Source of the DNA: Aadella sp043822885 | Lineage (GTDB): Bacteria; Omnitrophota; Gorgyraeia; Tantalellales; Tantalellaceae | Length of the DNA stretch: 14,176 nucleotides | Reading direction: 5' to 3' | Assembly: GCA_043822885.1 (NCBI GenBank) | Contig: JBDRBI010000060.1 | Span: 1-14,176, forward strand | Shown: piece after piece, positions 7,254 to 14,001 of the stretch | Layout: the number at the start of each line of letters is the position of its first letter | How positions within the stretch are numbered: the first letter of the stretch is position 1 | The notes under the pieces: generated by a model | Database searches by the model: none | What the model saw: the letters and a program-made list of their open reading frames with translations, nothing else | What the model was told of the DNA's origin: nothing | Translations under genes and position numbers: made by a program

Positions 7254-8093
7254 TTACTCCCCGTGCACCGCGGCAACAGGCATCTCTTCTCTGACCCGTA
7301 CTGCCGGTATTTTACCGATCCACTCCACATATTTATTTTCAAGTTCTTCTATGTTGCGTATATGTGTCGGATAATTGGACTGAAACGCTCTTTCTATCTC
7401 TTTACCGTCTCTAAGATCACGACAAAAACCCAAAAACCTGTCCGATCCGTATTTCGACATAAGAAATTCCACCAAACTCATGGCCTGGATATAATAGGAG
7501 CGCACTTTGTCCGTATCATTGACCATTTGGATGTTATATGTCATAAAATCACTGAGCCGCATCACTTTGCCGTTATCGTATATGTCTTTTAAAGCCGGCC
7601 GTATGATGCTTCTCTTTTTAGGTTCTTCCCATTGCGCAACCCCTTCGTCTAACCACATGGGTATACTGGGATTATCAAGTCCGACAAAATCCCTGAATAT
7701 AAGATGTGTTATTTCATGAGGCAGTATGGCGGTAACGAATTCTTCACTTCCTTTATACGTATATATGGCTTTCTTGTAATAATCGGCTATGCCTTCCGAC
7801 CATTGAGGATAGTTGCCCAGCTTAACGAAATCAGGCTGATTTTCGTATATGTATATTTTCACCCTGTCATCCCATTGCCAAAACTTGGAATATCGGGAAT
7901 AACTCAGATCTCGCGCTATGCGCTTGTAATATTTTTCCGAATTACGAAGTACTTCCGTGGGAAAAGAACTATCGCCGTTGTAGTACACAATAAAATGATC
8001 ACCTTTAAGTTCCGACCAAGTTGCTTCCTCCTCGGCGAAGGAAAAAGAAAAGCAAGCAAGAAGTAGCGTTAATGTAAGTGTTAGTGTTTTCAT
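7254..8093 (-). CDS. Secreted gluzincin metallopeptidase (peptidase MA-like)
   Basis: From Met at 8093 the protein has 279 residues, with a signal peptide (basic Lys2, hydrophobic core with three Leu-Thr pairs, likely cleavage after SFA about residue 20). The zinc site is HEITH at 126-130, with Glu150 in MWLDEGVAQWEE as the probable third ligand, the gluzincin pattern of the MA/M1-like clan. A helical C-terminal half follows. The frame is open to 8225, but the extra 44 residues come from repeat sequence (VIASERNERSN is the palindrome family translated), so I reject the longer start. No Shine-Dalgarno is visible before 8093, because palindrome copy 4 ends 7 bp upstream. It sits between gspF and gspG, which is not a usual T2SS gene position. 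It may be a T2SS substrate or envelope processing enzyme; its substrate is unknown. Confidence 0.83.
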   Translation of the reverse strand: MKTLTLTLTLLLACFSFSFAEEEATWSELKGDHFIVYYNGDSSFPTEVLRNSEKYYKRIARDLSYSRYSKFWQWDDRVKIYIYENQPDFVKLGNYPQWSEGIADYYKKAIYTYKGSEEFVTAILPHEITHLIFRDFVGLDNPSIPMWLDEGVAQWEEPKKRSIIRPALKDIYDNGKVMRLSDFMTYNIQMVNDTDKVRSYYIQAMSLVEFLMSKYGSDRFLGFCRDLRDGKEIERAFQSNYPTHIRNIEELENKYVEWIGKIPAVRVREEMPVAAVHGE

Positions 8094-8100
8094 AAGTAAA

Positions 8101-8183
8101 AGATTGCTTCGCTCGTTTCGCTCGCTCGCAATGACGGAAAATTGTGTCTTTGCGAGGAGGTCAAAGACCGACGCGGCAATCTC
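8101..8183. repeat. Palindromic repeat, copy 4 (permuted arms)
   Basis: The arm order is reversed compared with copies 1-3. It opens with AGATTGCTTCGCTCG...CGCAATGAC and closes with GTCTTTGCGAGG...GCGGCAATCTC. The second half is degenerate (GTCTTTGCG for GTCATTGCG). It lies immediately upstream of the peptidase start codon. Confidence 0.82.
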
Positions 8184-8197
8184 ATTCACCTTCTTCC

Positions 8198-8224
8198 TTC
8201 GCCATCCAAATTCGCCAAATACCA
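8198..8224. repeat. Degenerate heptamer repeat in the gspF-peptidase gap
   Basis: Units TTCGCCA, TCCAAA, TTCGCCA and AATACCA follow a 7-bp step with one 6-bp unit. On the minus strand the units TGGTATT and TGGCGAA resemble the GGTATTT/GGTGAAT array downstream of atpD. Confidence 0.5.
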
Positions 8225-8230
8225 TACCCC

Positions 8231-8280
8231 GTCACTGGATCCCTCGGTTCACCCTCGCTTGGCTCGGGTTCACTCGGGAT
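8231..8280. repeat. Second repeat type: GTCACTGGATCCC...GGGAT
   Basis: This 50-bp stretch has outer arms ATCCC (8239-8243) and GGGAT (8276-8280) and an inner duplicated motif (GGTTCACCCTCG and GGGTTCACTCGG). It resembles the GTCACTGGATCCC-type intergenic repeats common in many bacterial genomes, but only one copy is present, so the boundary is uncertain. Confidence 0.4.
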
Positions 8281-8292
8281 AAATTCGCACTG

Positions 8293-8325
8293 ATAACTTA
8301 CGCTTCCTTCGGTCGCGTAAGTTAT
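8293..8325. repeat. Hairpin just past the gspF stop
   Basis: The arms ATAACTTACGC (8293-8303) and GCGTAAGTTAT (8315-8325) pair perfectly over 11 bp with an 11-nt loop, 8 bp past the gspF stop. There is no T-run after it on the minus strand, so it may be a processing or attenuation hairpin instead of a classic terminator. Confidence 0.6.
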
Positions 8326-8333
8326 GTGCTCAT

Positions 8334-9560
8334 TTACATTCCCGTAAAGCTCAATTCAAATATCGGCAGAAGCATCGCTATTACGACAAATCCTACCACC
8401 AGCCCCATTACCAATATCATCATAGGTTCTATTAACGTCATTAAAGCTTTGAGCGCGGTGTCGCCTTCTCTTTCATATGTATTCGCTATTTCCGAAAAAG
8501 CTTCCTCCAATTTTCCCGACTCTTCGGCTACCATTATGAGATTGATCATAAAGGACGGGAAGATGTCCGCCGTCCCTTTCAGCCCTTGCCCGAAAGTCCC
8601 GCCTTGTCTAAGATCGTCGGAACACTCCGTCAATTTTTTCCTTATTATTTCGTTCTGGACCGTCGGGATGGCAAGTTCTAATGTGGTTAATATGGGTATT
8701 CCGCTTTTCATTAAAAGTTCCATCGTACGGCTGAACCTTGAGAATTCCAGCATTCTTACGAATTTTTTGATCACGGGCAGTTTCAATCCCAGAACACTCA
8801 TTATTTTCTTTTTAAAACGCGTTCTTGAAAATTGTTTTATTGTTATGGATATTACAAGAAGCCCGATCACTACGAACAACCACTGTTCTCTCAGATTCGT
8901 TGATATCCACATGACAACTTTTGTCGGTAACGGCAGATTCTGACCCAGCCCTCCAAAAAGTTTTATTATCCTGGGCATAACAAAGACCATCATAAAAATG
9001 ATCGTCCCTATTCCCACCAGCCCCATAAGAATAGGATAGACCATCGCCGCTTTTGTTTTGGACATCGAATCTTCGGATCTTCTTCTGTACTCGGCTATTC
9101 TGGAAAGCACTTGATGAAGTTTACCCATACTTTCCCCCGCGCGTACCATGGAGACATAAAGCCCGTCGAAAACCGCGGGATATTTTTCCAATGAATCCGA
9201 AAGTGTTTCTCCTTCTCTGATGCTTCCCGCGATATTCAGCATTATTCTCTTTAGAGTACCGCTTTCGGACTGTTCACCGATTATCTCAAGGCAGCGTATT
9301 ATCGGCACCCCGCTTTTAAGAAGGCTGGAAAGCTGTTGGCTCATTATAGTCACGTCTTTAGACTTTACCGACCTAACTTTTATGTAAGTCTGAGTCTCTT
9401 CTTCGGGATCTTTAGCGGCTTGAACCTGTTGTTTTACTTTTATCGGAATAAGACCTTTTTCATGTATCTTCTCTATAGCCTCATCCTCTGTTCTGGCTTC
9501 AAGAGCCCCGCTTACCCTTTTTGTAGGTCCTTGTTTAGCCTCATAGGTAAATATCGGCAT
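8334..9560 (-). CDS. gspF: T2SS inner-membrane platform protein GspF
   Basis: The 408-residue length and sequence are typical of GspF/PilC. After an N-terminal region (MPIFTYEAK; about 1-60) come two T2SSF domains (about 70-195 and 272-398). Each has the family signature: FDGLYVSMVRAGESMGKL at 131-148 and FPSFMINLIMVAEESGKL at 334-351, each followed by a helix ending in a Y/E-rich turn. Membrane helices lie at about 174-196, 226-243 and 373-400. GspF is the platform around which GspE drives pseudopilus assembly. The start has a good Shine-Dalgarno (AAGGAG, 5 nt spacing). It follows gspE after a 318-bp repeat-filled gap. Confidence 0.95.
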   Translation of the reverse strand: MPIFTYEAKQGPTKRVSGALEARTEDEAIEKIHEKGLIPIKVKQQVQAAKDPEEETQTYIKVRSVKSKDVTIMSQQLSSLLKSGVPIIRCLEIIGEQSESGTLKRIMLNIAGSIREGETLSDSLEKYPAVFDGLYVSMVRAGESMGKLHQVLSRIAEYRRRSEDSMSKTKAAMVYPILMGLVGIGTIIFMMVFVMPRIIKLFGGLGQNLPLPTKVVMWISTNLREQWLFVVIGLLVISITIKQFSRTRFKKKIMSVLGLKLPVIKKFVRMLEFSRFSRTMELLMKSGIPILTTLELAIPTVQNEIIRKKLTECSDDLRQGGTFGQGLKGTADIFPSFMINLIMVAEESGKLEEAFSEIANTYEREGDTALKALMTLIEPMMILVMGLVVGFVVIAMLLPIFELSFTGM

Positions 9561-9596
9561 GCTCGCTCCTTGTTATTCTAAAAAATATTTTTAATA

Positions 9597-9806
9597 GAGA
9601 TTGCTTCGCTTCGCTCGCAATGACGGGAAAGTGTCATTGCGGACCCTTAAACGGAAAATCGTCATTGCGAACCCCGAAACGGAAAATCGTCATTGCGAAC
9701 CCCGAAACGGAAAATCGTCATTGCGAACCCCGAAACGGAAAATCGTCATTGCGAACCCCGAAACGGAAAATCGTCATTGCGAACCCCGAAGGGGTGAAGC
9801 AATCTC
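9597..9806. repeat. Palindromic repeat, copy 5, with internal 28-bp tandem array
   Basis: The element opens with GAGATTGCTTCGCTTCGCTC...GCAATGAC (9597-9624) and closes with GAAGCAATCTC (to 9806), the permuted order of copy 4. Between the ends, the GTCATTGCGAACCCCGAA half-arm has been amplified in tandem. The rest of the 318-bp gap holds the octamer array at 9841-9871 and nothing else I recognise. Confidence 0.9.
9632..9790. repeat. 28-bp tandem array inside copy 5
   Basis: Four identical 28-bp units start at 9660, 9688, 9716 and 9744. Each begins CGTCATTGCGAACCCC and ends ACGGAAAAT. A variant unit precedes them at 9632, and a truncated one starts at 9772 before the sequence returns to the normal right end of the palindrome. 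There are no unique spacers, so this is a true tandem repeat and not CRISPR. Identical units suggest recent slippage or unequal exchange. Confidence 0.95.
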
Positions 9807-9840
9807 ATCAAGCATTTATTTACACACCGGTCAATCAGAC

Positions 9841-9871
9841 CTTTTAACCTTTAAACCTTTTAACTTTTAAA
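9841..9871. repeat. Octamer-like repeat downstream of gspE
   Basis: Units of 7-8 bp (CTTTTAA, CCTTTAAA, CCTTTTAA, CTTTTAAA) lie 7 bp past the gspE stop. The same family, with the same flanking AGAC and CGTTCC/TGTTCC, follows the atpG stop at 13968-13991. Confidence 0.85.
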
Positions 9872-9878
9872 CCGTTCC

Positions 9879-12086
9879 CTACATCTCCTCATGCGTATAC
9901 TTATCCAAATACGCTCTGTCTTTACTTGAGATATCCAAAAACACGATCGCTACGTTGTAGTTTTTCTTTGGTTCCACAGTTTCAACCCTGACAACCCTTC
10001 CCAGACATTGTATAGTTTCCCGTTTATGCGGGATCTCTAATTTTATCTCTATTATCGAGTCCACAAGAGGCGCTTCATTAGAAGAGAATAGAAGTCCTCC
10101 CGCCGAAATATTTTTTGTAGAACTCATATATTCGGGATTTATCCTTTTCCTGTCAAATAGAGACGCTTTCTGTTCTTCTTTAAGCTGTTTAAAACGTATA
10201 TTTATTCTGTCGTCTAAACGTCTGTATATCCTTTTATCCGAGGGCCGTTCTTCGGATCTTGTTCTTATTTCCTGTCCCGGAGAGAGTATCGTTTGCGTAT
10301 TACCTGATTGCGGACGTACGTTAAAATTCCGCGGAGTTTCGTTCACCGCCCCGTCATCATTACCCTCTTCTCTATGAGTTATCCTTAAGACCTCATCCGG
10401 AGTGGTAAGTCCTTTTATCACCTTTATCCATCCATCCTGACGCAGACTTTTTCTTCCTATTTCCACTCCTCTCCTTTTTATGACCGATATCGGAGCTCTC
10501 TCCATTATCAGACGCTGTATGGTATCATCTACCGGAAGTATCTCATATATGGCGGTTCTCCCGTAAAATCCCGTAAAATTACAGTTGGGGCAGCCGTCTC
10601 CTTTGAGTATTTTTATTTTATCGGCGTCATCAAGACCCAGGTCTTCTTTTATCATATTTTTTATTTCGTCGGGATAATTATTGTTCTCCTTTTTACAGTG
10701 AGGACAATTTATCCTTACCAGCCTTTGAGCGACAAAAGCCACAACGCTGGAAGCGACAAGAAAAGGTTCGACCCCTATTTCCACCAGACGCGTTATTCCG
10801 CTCGCCGCGTCGTTTGTGTGAAGGGTAGAGAACACCAAGTGTCCCGTAAGAGCGACCCTGATAGCTATTTCAGCGGTCTCAAGATCTCTTACCTCTCCTA
10901 CCATCATAACATCCGGGTCATGACGGAGCATACTCCTTAATCCTCGGGCAAAATCCAAGCCTATTTCATTCTGCACCTGTATCTGCGTTATCCCGCTCAT
11001 TTCATATTCTATCGGGTCCTCTATCGTGATGATCTTTCTTTCGCGTGTGTTGATCTTGCTTAAACACGCGTATAATGTTGTGGTCTTTCCCGAGCCTGTA
11101 GGTCCTGTTACAAAGACTATGCCGTGCGGTCTTTCTATAAAAGATTCGAATTTCTCAAGCTGGTCTTCCGACAGCCCCAGCTTGATCAGATCAAAGAACA
11201 TAGTGGTAGGCAATATCCTTATTACCACGCTTTCCCCGAAGGGTGTGGGTATGAAAGAGACCCTGAGATCCAATGTCGTATCCTGCACTTTCACAATGGC
11301 CCTTCCGTCTTGAGGAAGTCTTCTTTCCACAATATTAAGATTTGACATTATTTTTATGCGGGAAAGAATGGGATGTAAGAAATTTTTTACATCTTCCGAT
11401 ACATTGGCGTCATATAACACTCCGTCTATTCTGTACCTGAAATTGATCTTCCCTCTGTAAGGCTCTATGTGTATATCCGTCGCGCGCTTTTTGTAAGCTT
11501 CAAGGATTATCTGGTTAACAAGCCGTATAATGGATACATCCCCGGCTATTTTTTCTATATCATCTATACTTTCTTCGGTAGGTTTGGCGCGTCTTTCCCC
11601 GTCTTTTTTTGCGGGCGCTTTTGATATGATCTTCTCTAAAGTTTCGGCTCCTAAGCCATAAAGCCGTTTCGTAGTTTCCTCTATATCTTCGGAAGTGCAC
11701 AGAATTTGTCTGACATCATATCCGACCTGCATTCTAAGATCATCCATGATCCTGACTTCTAATGGATATGAGCTTGCCACGGTCAAGATCCTGTTTTCAA
11801 TTTTAATGGGCATTATTCTGTAATATGCCGCGAGCTTTATCGGCACTTTAAGAAGCACTTTACTGTCTATTTCAACCCCTTTGATGCCTGAATATTCAAT
11901 ATTCAGTTTTTCCGATAAAATTTTGAGCAAATCTTCTTCCGAGGCTACTTTATTTTTTACAAGCATTTCCAGAAAAGATTCGTCCGATGCGGCTGTCATT
12001 TTCAGCATATTCTCGACATCACTCTTTGAACCCAATTTTCTTTCTATGACCTCATTTTTCAACATCTCATCATGCTTTTTATTCAT
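9879..12086 (-). CDS. gspE: T2SS assembly ATPase GspE with C-terminal PilZ domain
   Basis: This 735-residue protein is well beyond the usual 500-600 for GspE. Residues about 10-145 form a GspE/MshEN-type N-terminal domain. The ATPase core has Walker A GPTGSGKT (328-335), an Asp box (IEDPIEYE, 355-362), Walker B with MMVGEVRD (394-401) and a His box (TGHLVFSTLHTNDA, 414-427). A zinc-binding pair CPHC/CPNC lies at 461-464 and 499-502. The ATPase ends about 570. After a polar linker, residues about 614-735 match PilZ: R619-x3-R623, then N659-x-S-x-x-G664, and the closing beta-barrel strands. All motif residues for ATP hydrolysis and for cyclic di-GMP binding are present, so secretion may be directly controlled by that messenger. 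The start has a good Shine-Dalgarno (AGGAGAG). The gene heads the secretion genes, 292 bp past atpD. Confidence 0.95.
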   Translation of the reverse strand: MNKKHDEMLKNEVIERKLGSKSDVENMLKMTAASDESFLEMLVKNKVASEEDLLKILSEKLNIEYSGIKGVEIDSKVLLKVPIKLAAYYRIMPIKIENRILTVASSYPLEVRIMDDLRMQVGYDVRQILCTSEDIEETTKRLYGLGAETLEKIISKAPAKKDGERRAKPTEESIDDIEKIAGDVSIIRLVNQIILEAYKKRATDIHIEPYRGKINFRYRIDGVLYDANVSEDVKNFLHPILSRIKIMSNLNIVERRLPQDGRAIVKVQDTTLDLRVSFIPTPFGESVVIRILPTTMFFDLIKLGLSEDQLEKFESFIERPHGIVFVTGPTGSGKTTTLYACLSKINTRERKIITIEDPIEYEMSGITQIQVQNEIGLDFARGLRSMLRHDPDVMMVGEVRDLETAEIAIRVALTGHLVFSTLHTNDAASGITRLVEIGVEPFLVASSVVAFVAQRLVRINCPHCKKENNNYPDEIKNMIKEDLGLDDADKIKILKGDGCPNCNFTGFYGRTAIYEILPVDDTIQRLIMERAPISVIKRRGVEIGRKSLRQDGWIKVIKGLTTPDEVLRITHREEGNDDGAVNETPRNFNVRPQSGNTQTILSPGQEIRTRSEERPSDKRIYRRLDDRINIRFKQLKEEQKASLFDRKRINPEYMSSTKNISAGGLLFSSNEAPLVDSIIEIKLEIPHKRETIQCLGRVVRVETVEPKKNYNVAIVFLDISSKDRAYLDKYTHEEM

Positions 12087-12142
12087 ATATCTCTCCTGCG
12101 TCGTGATCAGTAATTTATCATTCTTACCTGTGCATTCCCTCT

Positions 12143-12322
12143 GTCATTGCGAGCTGTGTTACAACTACCAATACGTCATTGCGAGGGAGTGCTTGTCCGC
12201 CGTAGCTTTAGCGAAGGCGGGAAACGACCGAAGCAATCTCTATAATGAATATATACTCCCAACAAATCGCGTATATCCCCTCCAAAGGGATTGCCGCACT
12301 CACTACGTTCGCTCGCAATGAC
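12143..12322. repeat. Palindromic repeat, copy 6 (atpD-gspE gap), composite
   Basis: This long version has two left ends in tandem: GTCATTGCGAGC at 12143 and GTCATTGCGAGGG at 12175. The inner GAAGCAATCTC arm and an imperfect right arm (GGATTGCC...TCGCTCGCAATGAC) end at 12322. It fills most of the 292-bp gap, with a heptamer array next to the atpD stop. I see no gene here, and in particular no atpC. Confidence 0.85.
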
Positions 12323-12342
12323 GGTGTGTGGTTTCCTCTAAA

Positions 12343-12370
12343 CTATTCACCATTCACCAAATACCATTCA
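12343..12370. repeat. Heptamer tandem repeat downstream of atpD
   Basis: Four heptamers (CTATTCA, CCATTCA, CCAAATA, CCATTCA) end 8 bp before the atpD stop codon at 12379-12381. On the minus strand these read as GGTGAAT-type units. Confidence 0.85.
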
Positions 12371-12378
12371 CCAGGATA

Positions 12379-13800
12379 TCACCCCATCGACGTCGGTATG
12401 GCCCCTATAAGATAGAAAGCTTTTTCTTCCACCGCGTCCATCTCTCCCACCAGGATCCTTTCACATCCATCGAGAGTCTCTTCTACCGGAACCCATTCTC
12501 CTTTACGTCCGGTATAAGCTTCCGCGACATAAAACGGCTGGGTTAAAAAATTCTGTAATTTTCTGGCCCTGTCAAATATCGTTCTATCGGTACTTGAAAG
12601 TTCGTCTATACCCACAACAAGCACTATTTTTCTTAGTTCTTCATATCTTTGGAAAGTACGAAGCGCCTCTTGCGCTATATCGAAATGTCTTCTTCCCACG
12701 ATATTCTGATCCAAATTCGCGCAGGAAGAAAGCAAGGGATCTATGGCCGGATATAGTCCCTGTTGTATGCGTTCTCTTGAAAGCACTAAAACTGAATCGA
12801 AAAAGCTGAAAAGAACAACAACGGCCGGATCCGTAAGGTCATCCGCGGGAACGTATACAGCTTCGACCGCCGTTATGTCCCCGCCCGCTTCACGGCCTGA
12901 TCTTATCCTTTCATGGAATTCGCTTGCCTCCGCGATAAGGGTCGGCTGATATCCCGTCTCTGACGGTACTCTTCCCAGAAGAGTCGATATTTCCGCGCCG
13001 GCTTGAACGAACCTGAATATGTTATCAACGAAAAGAAGCACGTCTTTGTTCTGCCTTTGTATAGATTCAGCCATAGTGATACCTGTCATTACAACACCAA
13101 AACGGCATCCGGGAGGCTCATTCATCTGACCGAACACCATCATAATCTTCGACAATACATCACTTTTTAAAAGCTCAAAATAAAGCTCATTTCCCTCGCG
13201 TATACGTTCTCCCGCGCCCACAAAAACACAAGCGCCTCTATGTTTTTTTACTACCTGACGGATAAGTTCCAATGTTAAAATACTTTTTCCTAAAGCCGCG
13301 CCTCCGAGAATACCCGTCTTAGATCCTTTTACCATGGGAAACAACAGATCTAATATCTTTATACCGGTTTCCATAAGCTTAAACCCGCTTGCATTTTTGT
13401 TCTTTTGTTTCTCAACGAACGTGCCGGGTAATGATCTTCTTATGGGTCTTAGATCGTTAACATCTGTTATCGGTCCCTTTTCGTCTATGGGTTCGCCCAG
13501 AACATTAACAATTCGTGAGTACATCCCTTCGCCTAAAGGAACGCATATTTTTTCTCCGGTAGCATGCGCCTTTGTCCCCTTTTGAATATTAAGCGTGGAT
13601 TTAAAAGCAATGCATCTGGCGATATTCCCGGGTAAATGTTCCGCGATCTCCAGAACAACGAGTTTATCATCGACGGTGTTAAGGTTGATAGTAGTATGGA
13701 TATTAGGCACTTCGTCCCGTGAAGCGAATTCCACATCCACAACAGGTCCTTGGACCGATACTACCGTTCCGATATTATCTTTTCTGCTATTCTCCGGCAT
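12379..13800 (-). CDS. atpD: Divergent F1-type ATP synthase beta subunit
   Basis: The 473 residues align end to end with F1 beta: an N-terminal barrel (GPVVDVEF), RIVNVLGEPIDEKGP, a P-loop GGAALGKS (166-173; GGAGVGKT in most bacteria), catalytic Glu198 in GER, GQMNEPPG (224-231), Walker B ending LLFVD259, VPADDLTDPA, GLYPAIDPL with Tyr350, and QPFYVAEAYTG. All catalytic residues I can check are kept. Departures include GERIREG for GERTREG, LSSCA for the usual DSTSR, DELSSTD for the DELSEED lever (399-405), and a six-residue insertion before METGIKILDLL. It follows gamma as in atp operons, but the expected epsilon gene does not follow. A GGAGAG Shine-Dalgarno precedes the start. It is either the organism's fast-evolved synthase beta or an F1-like paralogue. 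Confidence 0.93.
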   Translation of the reverse strand: MPENSRKDNIGTVVSVQGPVVDVEFASRDEVPNIHTTINLNTVDDKLVVLEIAEHLPGNIARCIAFKSTLNIQKGTKAHATGEKICVPLGEGMYSRIVNVLGEPIDEKGPITDVNDLRPIRRSLPGTFVEKQKNKNASGFKLMETGIKILDLLFPMVKGSKTGILGGAALGKSILTLELIRQVVKKHRGACVFVGAGERIREGNELYFELLKSDVLSKIMMVFGQMNEPPGCRFGVVMTGITMAESIQRQNKDVLLFVDNIFRFVQAGAEISTLLGRVPSETGYQPTLIAEASEFHERIRSGREAGGDITAVEAVYVPADDLTDPAVVVLFSFFDSVLVLSRERIQQGLYPAIDPLLSSCANLDQNIVGRRHFDIAQEALRTFQRYEELRKIVLVVGIDELSSTDRTIFDRARKLQNFLTQPFYVAEAYTGRKGEWVPVEETLDGCERILVGEMDAVEEKAFYLIGAIPTSMG

Positions 13801-13860
13801 ATCTCTCCGTTGTTCTCTAAAATAATCTGTAATTCGTAAAAATTAAAGCCGTCCCGGAAT

Positions 13861-13931
13861 CGGTCAAAGCAATCCGTTTGGCCCCCATGTGTTACGGGAT
13901 TGCTTCGCTCTCTTCGTTCGCTCGCAATGAC
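13861..13931. repeat. Palindromic repeat, copy 7 (atpG-atpD gap), shortened
   Basis: This copy has inner arms AAGCAATCC (13867-13875) and GGATTGCTT and a full right arm ending TCGCTCGCAATGAC at 13931, but the left GTCATTGCG end is reduced to GGTCAAAGC. The start of this copy is about 60 bp upstream of the atpD start codon. Confidence 0.75.
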
Positions 13932-13967
13932 AAGCGGAACCAAATTTTCACATCAGTCGATCCTAGA

Positions 13968-13991
13968 CCTTTTAACTTTTAAACTTTTAAA
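13968..13991. repeat. Octamer repeat downstream of atpG
   Basis: Three 8-bp units (CCTTTTAA, CTTTTAAA, CTTTTAAA) lie 10 bp past the atpG stop. The array shares its flanks with the one after gspE. Confidence 0.85.
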
Positions 13992-14001
13992 CTGTTCCCC
14001 C

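Noticed and set aside
8094..8225. Longer N-terminus for the metallopeptidase
   Set aside because: The added residues are translated palindrome repeat and would hide the clear signal peptide starting at 8093.
8104..8943. 279-residue plus-strand ORF opposite gspF
   Set aside because: It begins in palindrome copy 4 and then runs antisense to a well-supported gspF; no domain pattern is visible.
9632..9790. Possible CRISPR array (28-bp repeats)
   Set aside because: The units follow each other without any spacer, and their sequence is the arm of the palindrome family.
9601..9870. Plus-strand ORFs encoding a repeat-rich peptide (NPETENRHCE-type units)
   Set aside because: They are translations of the 28-bp tandem array, which stays open in more than one frame; there is no ribosome-binding site or independent coding signal.
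13761..13943. Minus-strand 60-residue ORF overlapping the atpD start
   Set aside because: It is in a different frame from atpD, and its N-terminal half translates palindrome copy 7 (VIASERRERSN-type peptide).
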